Shown here: in pieces, positions 1 to 12,100 of the stretch | How the letters are laid out: each line of letters starts with the position of its first letter | Position numbering within the stretch: position 1 is the stretch's first letter | From: Annulohypoxylon bovei var. microspora | Taxonomy: Eukaryota; Ascomycota; Sordariomycetes; Xylariales; Hypoxylaceae | Reading direction: 5' to 3' | Length of the DNA: 64,000 bases | Assembly: GCA_022836615.1 (NCBI GenBank) | Contig: MU405266.1 | Coordinates: forward strand, 1 to 64,000 | Program-made: the position numbers and the translations under genes | Notes under the pieces: generated by a model | The model's database searches: none | What the model saw: the letters and a program-made list of their open reading frames with translations, nothing else | What the model was told of the DNA's origin: nothing

Positions 1-1870
1 TTAATATTATTTTTAATAAAAAAAAATTAAAAAATTAATTTAATTTTATTTTTAATAAATAAATAAAATTATATAAATTAAATATATTTTTTAAAGAATT
101 TTCATTAATTAATTTAAAGTTTATTTTTTATATTTATTTTTTATTTTTTAAACGTAAAATTTAAATTATTTAATAAAAGATATAAATTTTTAATATAAAT
201 TTTTAATAAAAATAAAAATAAAAATATTAATTATATTTTAAAAATATATTAAAAGTTATTTAATTTTTTAAACTCGTTATTTTATTTTATTAAAAAAACG
301 ATTAAATTTTATAATGTATAAATTAAAAAAAAAAAATAAAGGGCGCGAAAAAAAACGGGGGAAATAAAAAAAAATAAAAATAAAAAAAATAAAAAAAAAA
401 CGATTTATAATTAATTTTTTAACGTTATTAATTTATTTAAAATAATAAATAATACGATTTAAAGTAAATTTATTTTTATTATATTAAGTTTTAAAAGCGG
501 GGTGGTAAAATTTCATTATAAATTTAATTAAAAAACATATTTATTTTAATTAAAAAATTTATTAATAAATAAAATTTTTTTTTTTTTTTTTAAAAAAAAA
601 GTAAGCTTTTAATCCCGTTATTAAATAATTAATTAAATAATTTTTTAAATTATTAAAAGTTTTAATATTTCTTTTAAAATTAAAAATTTATTTTTAATTA
701 TAAATGAAAATTTATTAATTTAAAATTATATAATTAAAAAATTAAAAATAAGTTTTAATTAATTAATTTAATTAATAAATAACTTAACGTTTTTATTAAA
801 ATTTTTATTTAATAATTTAAATACCATCGTTAATTAATAATAAAATAAATAATATTAAAAAATATTTTATTATAAATAAAAATAAAGCTTTATAACCATT
901 AATATAAAAAATTTCATTTAAAAAAATAAAAGCTTTTAAAAATTAAATGCGAATTAAAAATAAAGTTTTAAATGTATCGTAATTTAAAAAAAATTAAATC
1001 GATGCGTAAATGCTTATATATTTAAAAAAAAAAATTTTTAAAAATAAACTTTTAAATTAAAAAAATGAAATAAATAAATAATTTTAAATATTATATTATA
1101 ATAAATAAGTTTTAAATTAAAATAAAATTTATATAATAATAAAACCACGTATTTTATTAACGAAAATATTTAAAATAAAAAATTAAAAAAAAAAATTATA
1201 AAATGGTTTTTTTTAAAAAAATTTTATATATTAATTTTATAATTAAAATATTAATTAATTATTTCGTTAATATATTTTAAAAGTAATGGTAATTAAACGC
1301 CGTTATATTAATTAATTTTTTAATTAATTTTTTAATTAACTTTTTAATCGTATAATTAATAATATATTTTTTTAAATAAATAATAATTTATATATTAAAA
1401 ATATTTATTAATTTTTTTTTAAATTTATATAACTTTTAAATCGCGGTTTAAATCGTAATTTAAATCGCGTTTTAAATCGCGTATCGCGTTTTTTAATAAA
1501 AATATTAATATAATATTAATTATAATAAATTAATACACGAATAATTTAAACGTAAAATTATTTAAAATAAATTAAATATAAAAAAATTAATTAATAAATA
1601 TATTTCGTAAATTTATTAATTTTTTTAATTATATAATAATAATTTTTATAAAAAATTTTTTTATAAAAAAAAAATAATTTTAATATCGGTTTAAATTAAT
1701 TTTTATACACGTTAAATTAATTAAAAAAGTTTTAAAAATAATTATAAAATTTATATAAAATATAATATATTTAATTTTATTATTTTAAAAAACGTTATAT
1801 AAATTATAATAATATCGTAATTAAAAACGTTATTAAATTTTTTTAAAAAATTTCGATTTTAAATACGTAT
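1..1870. repeat. Extremely AT-rich block, probably RIP-mutated repeat DNA
   Basis: The block consists almost entirely of A and T with long A and T runs, and no plausible protein frame crosses it. Most of the few remaining C and G residues sit in CG dinucleotides (for example the repeated taaatcgcg words at about 1436-1490), while CA, CT and CC are rare. In filamentous ascomycetes this pattern is expected from repeat-induced point mutation or related cytosine deamination of repeats, followed by heterochromatin formation. The original element can no longer be recognised. Composition changes abruptly near 1875-1960 to ordinary gene-bearing DNA. It could be a subtelomeric, centromere-flanking or dispersed AT-rich isochore; no telomeric TTAGGG array is present to decide. 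Confidence 0.85.
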
Positions 1871-1957
1871 TTTAACGTCGGATTTCTTCGCATAAAAAAA
1901 TAATCGTAAGTGTTATTAATATACGAATTTTTTTGGACCCATTTGTATTTAAACCAT

Positions 1958-2061
1958 AATTCGAAGAACGCCACGCTTCAGCCCCACAGATACATTGACA
2001 CGGACCATGGCCGCTAAGGCCATATGGCTGAAGCGGGCGCAGCCCGCTCGTTCTTCGAATT
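1958..2061. repeat. GC-richer island with nested inverted repeats at the AT-block border
   Basis: Perfect 13-bp inverted arms, AATTCGAAGAACG at 1958-1970 and its reverse complement at 2049-2061, enclose 78 bp. Inside them lie a second pair (GCTTCAGCC 1975-1983 with GGCTGAAGC 2026-2034), a third (ATGGCC with GGCCAT around a 5-base loop, about 2007-2023) and a hairpin GCGGGC-GCA-GCCCGC at about 2033-2047. The whole can fold on itself. It may be a foldback or MITE-like remnant or a surviving end of the repeat that was mutated to its left. I see no clear target-site duplication and recognise no family. Confidence 0.6.
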
Positions 2062-2316
2062 GTGGGCTGAACTCGTTGAGATAAAGTTAAGGGCGTGCAA
2101 ACGGAAGCGCGTTTCCTCACGCGTCGGTGGAGATTCCACTTTTTTATGATGCTGGCCGCCTACCTACCGGTACCTAGGTTGAATCTTGAATTTACATCAA
2201 TACTCTGGAGTCATCTCATGACGTTCTAACGCAGTCAGCACATATTTTCTAGTCCAATTTGATTCCCCCTTTCGCCTTGGATCGTTAGACAATACAGTCA
2301 CTCTCTGAATTCGGAC

Positions 2317-3648
2317 ATGGCAAGCTTTTTCGATCTGAAGGCGCGCAAAGCTGCGGCGGCAAACGGCGCATCAACGTCGAAAGTAGAGGAGTCGAAGCAG
2401 AATAGCAGAAAGCAGCCGTGGGTAGAAAAATAGTATGTTGCCTGGGACGGGAAATAGAAAAAAATAATTACTAACTCGTCGTTAAAGTCGACCGAAGACC
2501 CTTAGTGATGTCACCGCCCAAGATCATACCGTGAACGTCCTCCAACGGACACTTCAAGCTTCCAATGTAAGTTGACTTGGCTTCCTCAAATTAGACTAAC
2601 TGTGCTGCGTCCTATATACTTACAGATTACCCTAGTTACCTCATATGCTCTTCTATGGCCCCCCTGGCACGGGTAAAACCTCCACGATCCTCGCGCTTGC
2701 AAAAGAGCTCTATGGCCCGGAGATGATAAAATCGCGTGTCCTCGAACTCAACGCTTCCGACGAACGTGGTATCTCTATCGTACGAGAGAAAGTGAAGGAC
2801 TTTGCACGAATGCAATTAACACACCCGCCTGCCGGGTATAAGTCCCGTTATCCATGCCCACCCTTCAAGATCATCATCCTCGACGAGGCCGATAGCATGA
2901 CACAAGATGCCCAGAGCGCCCTTAGACGAACAATGGAGACATATAGCAAGATTACCCGATTTTGCCTGATCTGCAACTACGTCACTAGAATCATCGATCC
3001 GTTAGCAAGTCGTTGTAGCAAATTTAGGTTCAAGAGCTTGGATCAAGGGAATGCGAAGAGGCGGTTGGAAGATATTGCTAGCAAAGAGGGTGTTGCGCTT
3101 CAGGATGGCGCTATCGATGCGCTCATTAAGTGTAGTGAGGGTGATTTGCGAAAGGCCATCACCTTCTTACAGAGCGGAGCGAGGCTAGTGGGTGCTATTG
3201 AGAAAGAGGACGACGGAGATAAGATGGATGTGGATAGTGACGCTAAGCTCGTAACTATTAAGATTGTGGAAGAAATTGCTGGTGTTATACCAGACCAAAC
3301 TATTGAGAAATTGCAAAATGCAATACAACCCAAATCTGCCGGCGCGACATACCCGGCCGTCGCGAAGATCGTTGAAGATATGGTCGCGGATGGATGGAGT
3401 GCCGGACAGGTTCTCTCGCAGGTGAGTTTCTTACGACGGCTATTCTGGTATTGTGCTAGTCAACTAACGGGCTCCTGCAGTTATATCAGGCAGTCGTCCA
3501 AGATGAGATGATTCCCGATGCAGCGAAGAACAAAATAACCCTCGTTTTCTCAGAGGTTGACAAGAGATTGGTGGACGGCGCCGATGAGCATCTCTCAATT
3601 CTAGATCTAGCTTTGAGGATATCTAACATACTGGCTGGGAAGGGTTAA
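2317..3648 (+). CDS. rfc2: Replication factor C subunit 2 (clamp loader small subunit; human RFC4 orthologue)
   Basis: AAA+ ATPase subunit of the nuclear clamp loader that places PCNA on primed DNA during replication and repair. I read four exons: 2317-2432, 2488-2566, 2636-3421 and 3481-3648, giving 382 aa. The start begins MASFFDLKARK; the joins keep frame through PWVEKYRPKTLSDV, a hallmark of small RFC subunits. Walker A GPPGTGKT is at residues 73-80, Walker B DEAD at 148-151 and the SRC arginine-finger motif at 190-192. The phrase YPCPPFKIIILDEADSMT and the sensor region resemble yeast Rfc2 rather than Rfc3, Rfc4 or Rfc5. An acidic insert (EKEDDGDKMDVDSD) sits in the collar-proximal region and makes the protein slightly longer than the usual 340-365 aa. 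The gene starts only about 450 bp from the AT-rich block yet is intact. It converges on the next gene with 225 bp between stop codons. Confidence 0.92.
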
Positions 3649-3873
3649 TGGTTAATTCATGAGGTATTGTACTTCTAAACTGCATACATCTCTTAGACGG
3701 GGATGTAATACATCACATGATAATTGTTGTAGCTATGGCGTTGGGTTGGCAAAATGCGGATGCGCTGCATTGAGATCAAGTTAGCTATCAAGCCATAGTG
3801 TGACTAAGGATTGCTCGCACTTGAAAGGCAGAGCTAAAATAAATCTTAGCTATAGCAAAATGACCATGACCCT

Positions 3874-5445
3874 TTACTCGTTGATCAACCCGAGATTGCC
3901 ATCTAGTTTTGCGTAGATGCTTTCTCCTTTTTGCTTCTCCACCTTTTTGTCTCTGTTCCTTCTGACACGAGTTCCGCCATTCTCATCGTCTTCTCCTACC
4001 CACATGTCACGTTCAGAGCTCTCTTGCTCCCCGTAAGACTGCTCCGGCTCAACTTCTTCTTTGTTAAGGAGCTTTCGAACTTCGTCCAGAGCCTCCATAG
4101 CATCTTCGGCTGCCACCTGACCCTCCTCGACCTTTTCAAAGACTGCCTCAAGCGTGGCGATCTGGGCCGAGTTCGCTGCAGAGATCCAAGGCTCAACTTG
4201 GCTCGTCACGTTGGCTTTGCTTACCCCTTTAGTAGCCTCGCCAAAGCTTAACTGCTTATTAGAAGTGTTGGCTGGGAATTTTTGAAGTAGATGGCTTTCC
4301 TCTACTAAGTGGTTCAATAGCTTATTGAGATCCTGCTGCTGTTTTGCAAGGGTTGTGTTGATGTGCGATTTTTCTTGGATTAGACCTTTCTGCTCGCGCG
4401 AGATGGTTTGTAATTTCTCGAGGTATGGCATGAGCAGGAATGCCTCGGGTTTTGCGCTGCTAGGTGGGGGCTCCTCGATCTCATGCTCCCGCTGCTTCTC
4501 TCGTGTCTTCAGTGGCTCAAGTTTCAGATGCTTCAATTGAGCCATTGAAATCAAAATCTCCTTCCGGAGGTCGACGTGATGTTGATACTCCTTCTGAATC
4601 TCGGCCATGTGTACATCACGATCAAAATTCTCCGTCTCTCCTTGTCGTGGCTTGGTTGGTGACTCGAGAATACTTGGTTCGTCCTCATCCCCGCCAACCT
4701 TGCTCAACATGCCCTCAATCCAGTTAATGAGACTATCTTTCACAGCATTGAGTGCGTGCAGTTGAATCTCCGGGGAAAGACTTCCGGGCTCAATCGGGTT
4801 CTTAGTCTTTAATTTTTCAAAATTTTGCTTCTCTCGTTGAGCTAATAGTTTGTTACGCAAGACTGCCTTCTGGAGACGCGAAAGAAGTTCCTGGATCTCG
4901 AGATTTGGCGCTTCTCTATCCACAGTAAAGCCATCCATAAGTTCCTTAGGAAGTTCTGGGAGAGGTGCACAATCTTGGAATATGACCTCTGGGTCTAGAA
5001 AATCGGGTATTGCTGCGGGTTGTTGATCAAGCTCTTCTAGGTATTTGTCGACTATGGTGAGTCTTTCATGTTCCTGCTCTAGTGCGTTGATTTCGAGCTG
5101 AAGCTCGAGAAGTCGAGCTTGCTGATCGTCCTCGGGCGGAGAAGAGAGCGATATAGTAGCTGCATCATGCTCCTCCTGTAGCTTGGCAAATTCAGTCCGA
5201 ATGTTAATATTCTTCTGAACTGCTTCAATATACTCTCGATAGGTGCCATGCAATGCTTCGGACGGGGTGACGGTGGCGTCTAAATCAATAAGTGACAAGG
5301 GGCTACTGAGCTGCTCGGTCCCTAAGCTCTGGGCGAGATCGCGAGCTAGATTCTGTCTCACTGCAGTGACCTCTTCGCGAGGATGTACTCGGTTCTCAAG
5401 GACCTCGCGAGCCCGTTCACGTAATTCCTTCTCTGCGGTAGCCAT
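3874..5445 (-). CDS. Coiled-coil protein of unknown function, 523 aa
   Basis: Single-exon gene. The open frame extends 34 codons further upstream, but the first Met with a natural context begins MATAEKELRERAREV at 5445, so I chose that start. The product is hydrophilic, rich in Glu, Lys, Leu and Gln, with long heptad-like stretches at roughly residues 60-150, 185-235, 285-340 and 355-400 that suggest coiled coils. The C-terminus is acidic then basic (about residues 455-523). There is no signal peptide, membrane segment, ATPase or zinc motif. Length and pattern resemble spindle, kinetochore or augmin-type structural subunits, but I do not recognise the family and no motif fixes a function. It is divergent from BRR2 across 679 bp. 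Confidence 0.75.
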   Translation of the reverse strand: MATAEKELRERAREVLENRVHPREEVTAVRQNLARDLAQSLGTEQLSSPLSLIDLDATVTPSEALHGTYREYIEAVQKNINIRTEFAKLQEEHDAATISLSSPPEDDQQARLLELQLEINALEQEHERLTIVDKYLEELDQQPAAIPDFLDPEVIFQDCAPLPELPKELMDGFTVDREAPNLEIQELLSRLQKAVLRNKLLAQREKQNFEKLKTKNPIEPGSLSPEIQLHALNAVKDSLINWIEGMLSKVGGDEDEPSILESPTKPRQGETENFDRDVHMAEIQKEYQHHVDLRKEILISMAQLKHLKLEPLKTREKQREHEIEEPPPSSAKPEAFLLMPYLEKLQTISREQKGLIQEKSHINTTLAKQQQDLNKLLNHLVEESHLLQKFPANTSNKQLSFGEATKGVSKANVTSQVEPWISAANSAQIATLEAVFEKVEEGQVAAEDAMEALDEVRKLLNKEEVEPEQSYGEQESSERDMWVGEDDENGGTRVRRNRDKKVEKQKGESIYAKLDGNLGLINE

Positions 5446-6124
5446 TGTGTGTAGGCTAGAGATGATATTAATACAGTAATACTCGACACTGGCAAGGCAT
5501 GTATGCAAGTTGATTTTGAAGAGCTTCTTAAGTTTTATAAGAGACACCTAGAGCTTTTGAAATTTCAGGCGATTTTAGGCGGTAACTCAAGTGCCTAGGC
5601 ATTATATAGATGCAGATGTGCAGCTGTATGTACAATGTTTATGAATTTCTTCAATAAGACATATGTACCTAGGTACCTTTTATGACAATGTAGTGTAAGA
5701 AACAGCCAATCACTGCCGATGACTTGAAGAAAGTATGGTTAGATACACTATAAGTGGGCCAATATTAACCAATCAACGCGGCCTAGAAATCTAGTTGGTT
5801 CCTTCAAGCTAAAAAGTTAGGTTCTATCTGAGAACGTGAAAAGATCCAGCTTCATAAATTTCTTATTAGCACAAGGCAGTAAATGCTTGCGCATGTCTAT
5901 TGCAACCACGGAACAAAATCGTTGCGCTCTAGAAGAAAGCTTTACTAGAACGATAATCGAACTTAACTTTTAATCTGCGCAGCGTTTTCTAAATGCGATA
6001 TCCGCTGACAACAACGGCGCCCTTGTCCATTTGATCAAATTGGACGTGTTGACGCTCGTTTTTCTGCCACCACCTTATAATTCCACTGTCGACGAACGAG
6101 TTTTCACGTACAAACACCGCGAAA
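5446..6124. promoter_or_regulatory. Divergent promoter with three CCAAT boxes
   Basis: 679-bp region between the divergent coiled-coil gene and BRR2. CCAAT pentamers lie at 5706-5710, 5759-5763 and 5769-5773, consistent with Hap/NF-Y binding, which in fungi often marks divergent housekeeping promoters. A TACCTAGGTA palindrome is at 5667-5674 and a CCTAGG at 5594-5599. No ORF worth annotating is present. Confidence 0.5.
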
Positions 6125-9100
6125 ATGGGTGACCACCATCGAGATGTGTCGCAGTACAAGTACTCGGCTATGTCCAACCTGGTTCTCCAGGCGGACAGAC
6201 GGTTTGTCACGCGACGAACCGACGAGGCTACTGGTGACCCCGAATCACTTGCCGGGCGTTTGAGAATCAACGATATGGGCTCCAGAGTTGCGCGTGACGA
6301 AGCACCTAAGCAGAAAAAGACTACGGGTCTACCTAACATCCAAAGGGGCGACGTGCAAGAAGGAAAGGACATACTAGCCCGCGAGCAACGAAAACGAAAA
6401 GGCGACCCGTCACAGATGCGAGCAACCGGAATTCTTGGACAGACAGATCTCCTAGTTGAGGGTCTTAGATACCGGCCACGCATACCAGCTACCCGTGCTA
6501 CATATGACCTCATACTGAACGTTGTGAGGAGCAATCTTGGGGATGTCTCTCACGAGATTGTCCTAAGCGCAGCAGATGCTGTCTTAGAATACTTGAAAGA
6601 TGAGGATATGAAAGATTTCGACAAGAAGAAGGAAATCGACGACTTGCTAGGTGCTTCGTTAAACCCCAAGCAGTTTAACGAGTTAGTTAACCTTGGAAAG
6701 AAGATTACGGATTATGATACCCAAAATGATGATGATGAGATGGACACTGGCGCCGGTATAGCTGAGGGCGATGAAGAGCTTGATGAACGGCAAGGTGTTG
6801 CTGTCGTCTTCGATGACGAAGAAGAGGATGGCGAAGCCTTATTAGACGAAATTCGAGACGAATCGTCAGACGATGAAGCAGCTGCCGATGGGGACGAGGA
6901 GGATTTGACCGGTCTCGAGGAACGAGCGACGGCGGGAGGAGCTGGCGAAGATCGAGATGAGGAAAGCGCCGACTTAGCCGACGGGGAGGAGATGGTGATC
7001 GATTCTGGATTGCCAGACAGGAAGCGAGGGGGTACTTCTAAGGAGACCAACTACATCCCTGCACGCCAGATCGATGCCTACTGGTTGCAAAGAGAGATTG
7101 GTAACATATATACCGACGACCATATCCGACACGAGAAAACCACCCAAGCTTTGCATATCCTTTCTGGGGAATCCGATGAACCCGGCGGAGATGAGAAACA
7201 GCTCAGAGAAATTGAAAATGAGCTGATGGAACTCCTTGACTATGAACACCATGAGGTTGTTCAGAAGCTCATCGAGAACCGAGAAAAGATTGTGTGGCTT
7301 ACGCGCCTGGCCAGGGCGGAAGGTGACGAAGAAAAGGGTGTCATCGAGCGGGAGATGGCCTCCGAGGGCGTCAGGTGGATTTTAGATGAGCTTCGGGGTA
7401 GAAAGGCAGCCGATGCCGCGAAGAAGATGGAGATTAAGATGGATATCGATGTCCCGGCATCCTTCAGCACTGCGCCAAAGGAGGAGCGAGCAGAGGGTCA
7501 ACTGGTCGGTGGCCTCCAGCCGCGAAAGCTTATCAATCTTGAAAATCTTGTGTTCGACCAAGGCAACCATCTTATGACGAATCCTAAAGTCAAGCTTCCT
7601 GAAGGTTCAACGAAACGAACGTTCAAGGGTTACGAAGAAATCCACGTCCCCCCACCGAAGAAACGTGGCCAAGCCGAAGATACTAATATTCCCATTACCG
7701 ACATGCCTGAATGGGCACGTGTGACTTTCAGTTCAGCTAAGTCCCTTAATAAAATCCAGACAAAGTGCTACCCAACAGCCTTTGAGGATGATGGGAATAT
7801 GCTCATCTGTGCCCCGACAGGTAGTGGTAAGACAAATGTAGCTATGTTGACTATTCTGCGAGAGCTTGGGAAACATCGAGATCCCAAAACCGGAGACATC
7901 GACTTGGATGCTTTTAAGATTGTGTACATTGCGCCTTTAAAGGCCCTGGTCCAAGAGCAAGTTGGAAACTTCGGTGCCCGCCTGAAGCCATACGGCATTA
8001 CCGTCTCAGAATTGACTGGTGATCGCCAACTCACTAAGCAGCAAATCGCCGAGACACAGATAATCGTCACAACTCCTGAGAAGTGGGACGTCATCACGCG
8101 AAAAGCTACGGATTTGTCGTACACGAACCTTGTGCGATTGATTATTATTGACGAAATTCATCTTCTACACGATGAGCGTGGACCGGTCATTGAGAGCATC
8201 GTCAGCAGGACTGTTAGGAAGACAGAGCAGACTGGTGATCCGGTTAGGCTTATTGGTTTGTCTGCTACCCTACCTAACTATCGAGATGTGGCTAGTTTCC
8301 TTCGCGTGGATCCCGTCAAGGGCCTTTTCCATTTCGATGGTTCCTATCGGCCGTGTCCTTTAAGACAAGAGTTCATCGGCATTACTGAGAAGAAAGCCAT
8401 CAAACAGCTCAAGACCATGAACGATATCACATACAATAAGGTCATCGAGCATGTAGGCACTCATCGAAACCAGATGCTTATTTTCGTTCATTCTCGAAAA
8501 GAAACCGCGAAGACTGCAAAGTATGTTCGAGACAAGGCCCTTGAGATGGAAACAATCAACCAAATTCTGAAGCACGATTCAGGTTCCAGAGAAGCCCTAA
8601 ACGAGATCGTTAATGATATTACCGATACTGACCTGAAGGATCTCATCCCCTATGGATTTGGCATCCATCATGCTGGTATGAGTCGTATTGATCGGTCAGA
8701 AGTTGAAGGTCTCTTTGCCTCCGGTTTGATCCAAGTCCTTGTGTGTACCGCTACTCTTGCCTGGGGTGTCAACCTTCCGGCGCATACCGTGATCATCAAG
8801 GGCACCCAGGTCTACTCACCCGAGAAGGGTAGCTGGGTGGAGTTGAGCCCACAAGATGTTTTGCAGATGTTAGGTCGTGCTGGTCGACCTCAGTATGATA
8901 CGTACGGCGAGGGTATCATCATCACGTCTCAAAGTGAGATGCAATACTATCTATCGCTACTCAACCAGCAACTGCCTATTGAGAGTCAGCTCGCTAGTAA
9001 GCTCGTGGATAATCTTAACGCGGAAATTGTTCTGGGTAATGTCCGGAGTCGAGACGAAGGAGTGGAATGGCTTGGATACACGTATCTCTTCGTTCGAATG

Positions 9101-12100
9101 CTGAGGTCGCCTGGACTCTACAGCGTGGGGGCTGACTACGAGGACGACGAAGCCTTAGAGCAGAAGCGGGTTGATCTGATACATTCGGCGGCTAGTGTGC
9201 TGAAGAAGTCTAATTTAATCACCTATGACGAGAAGACTGGAAAGGTTAAGGCAACCGAGCTTGGAAGAATAGCGTCCCATTACTACATTACGCATGGGTC
9301 AATGGACACCTACAACAAGCTCATCCAACCTTCAATCACAACGATTGAGCTTTTCAGAGTGTTTGCTCTCAGCGCCGAGTTTAAGTATATTCCCGTTCGT
9401 CAAGATGAGAAGTTAGAGCTGGCAAAGATCCTTGCTCGAGTACCGATTCCTGTAAAAGAGAGCATCGAGGAACCACATTGCAAAATCAATGTCCTCTTAC
9501 AAGCGTACATCAGCCGCCTCAAGCTTGATGGCTTAGCTCTCATGGCTGACATGGTCTATGTCACGCAATCTGCCGGTCGTATTCTTCGCGCAATTTTCGA
9601 GATTACCCTTCAAAAGGGGTGGTCTAACGTTACGAAAACAGCCTTGGACTTGTGCAAGATGGCAGAAAAGAGAATGTGGTTAACCATGACTCCACTCCGC
9701 CAATTTCCTCGTTGTTCTCGGGATATAATAACAAAAGCTGACGGCTTGGACGTTCCATGGAGCAGTTATTTCGACCTAGACCCTCCGCGCATGGGAGAGC
9801 TTCTCGGGAAACCGAAGGCTGGTCGTTTAGTTTGTGACCTAGTGGCTAAATTTCCAAGGGTTGAGATTCAAGCTCAGGCCCAGCCGATGACTCGCTCTAT
9901 GCTTCGAGTTGAACTGTCCATAACGCCGAATTTCCAGTGGGATGACGAATTGCATGGATCGACGGAAAGTTTCTGGATCATCGTTGAAGATTGCGACGGT
10001 GAGGATATTCTCTTCCATGACCAGTTCTTGCTACGCAAGGATTACGCAGTGTCAGAGTCTAACGAGCACCTGGTCGACTTCACGGTCCCTATCACGGAAC
10101 CTATGCCGCCTAACTATTTCATCTCCGTCGTCTCTGATAGATGGCTGCATTCAGAGACCAAGCTAGCCGTTTCGTTCCAGAAGCTCATCCTTCCTGAGAA
10201 ATTCCCTCCTCATACCCAGCTCTTAGATCTACAACCGCTTCCGATCGCCGCACTAAAAGCGAAGGACTACTCCAACCTCTACGAGTCGTGGAACTATTTC
10301 AACAAAATCCAGACGCAGACGTTTAACTCCCTGTATACGACCGACGACAATGTCCTAATTGGGGCTCCGACTGGCAGTGGGAAGACTGTTTGTGCCGAGT
10401 TTGCCATCTTGCGTCTTTGGTCTAAGCCAGAGATTGGGCGCGCTGTCTATATCGCGCCATTCCAAGAGATTGTTGATATCAGATACGAAGATTGGACGAA
10501 GCGGCTTAGCCACCTACGTGGTGGTAAGGAGGTAGTCAAGCTTACCGGAGAAACAGCAACGGATCTCAAATTGCTTGAGAAGGGCGATCTCATCTTGGCT
10601 ACACCGACGCAGTGGGATGTCCTCTCTAGACAATGGCAGAGACGCAAGAATATCCTCACCGTTGAATTATTTATTGCTGACGAGCTCCACTTGCTTGGTG
10701 GTCCATTGGGGTACATTTACGAGATCATAGTATCTCGGATGCATTACATTCGCACTACTGCTAGTCTGGAGATGAGAATTGTTGGGCTAAGTGTTTCACT
10801 TGCGAATGCTCGAGATATTGGTGAATGGATCGATGCCAAAAAGAAGGATGTATACAATTTTAGCCCCCACGTCCGCCCTGTACCACTGGACCTCCGCATA
10901 CAATCATTCTCCATTCCCCATTTCCCGTCGCTAATGCTTGCCATGGCTAAGCCAGCATATCTTGCGATCACCGAACTGTCACCTGATCAGCCAGCTCTGA
11001 TTTTCGTTCCAAGCAGGAAACAAACGAGATCAAGTGCGCGCGATATTCTTGCAGCTTGCCTCGCAGAAGATGACGAGGATAGGTTCCTACACGTGGATAT
11101 TGACCAGCTTCGTCCACTTCTAGAACGTGTTCAGGAAGAAGCTTTGGCCGAAGCACTTTCACACGGCGTCGGTTACTACCACGAAGCTCTTAGCCAGAGC
11201 GACAAGCGTATTGTTCTCCATCTTTACAATCAAGGCGCAATCCAAGTCCTAGTCGCATCTCGTGACGTATGCTGGGAACTGAACTGTACTGCACATCTAG
11301 TTGTTGTGATGGGCACTCAGTATTTTGAGGGCCGCGAACACCGTTACGTCGACTACCAGCTGAGTGAGGTCCTACAGATGTTTGGAAAAGCCTTGCGCCC
11401 GTCCCGAGAGGGCCGCAGCCGAGGTGTTCTGATGGTCCCAGGTGTTAAGAGAGAATATTTCAAGAAGTTCTTGAACGAGGCTCTTCCAGTCGAATCGCAC
11501 CTCCACAATTTTGTGCATGACGCTTTCGTTACCGAGGTCAGCACAAAGATGATCGAGTCTGCGGATGATGCCATCAATTGGACCACCTTCACATATTTTT
11601 ACCGCCGACTCCTCGCGAATCCAAGTTACTACAGCTTGACGAGCCCAACGCACGATGGACTAAGCAACTACCTCTCTGACCTAGTAGAGACTACCCTGAA
11701 AGAGCTCACGGAGTCCAAGATCATCGATTTTGACGAGGATGATGGCTCAGTTGCTCCTCAGAACGCGGCTATGATTGCGGCCTACTACAATATCTCGTAC
11801 ATCACAATGCAGACTTTCCTACTGTCATTAAGCGCAAGAACGAAGCTCAAGGGTATCCTCGAGATTGTGACGTCAGCTACGGAGTTCGAGTCGATCCAAA
11901 TCCGACGCCACGAAGACAATTTACTCCGGCGCATCTATGATCGTGTTCCGGTTAAGATGTCTGAACCAGCATACGACTCGCCGCATTTCAAGGCGTTTGT
12001 ATTGTTACAGGCACACTTTTCCCGGATGCAACTCCCTATTGACCTAGCTAAAGACCAAGAATTAGTTGTGTCGAAAATATTGAGTCTTTTGAGCGCAACA

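Noticed and set aside
1872..2120. 82-codon minus-strand frame over the inverted-repeat island
   Set aside because: Begins inside mixed-composition DNA and runs into the AT-rich block; no domain, and the sequence is better explained by palindromes.
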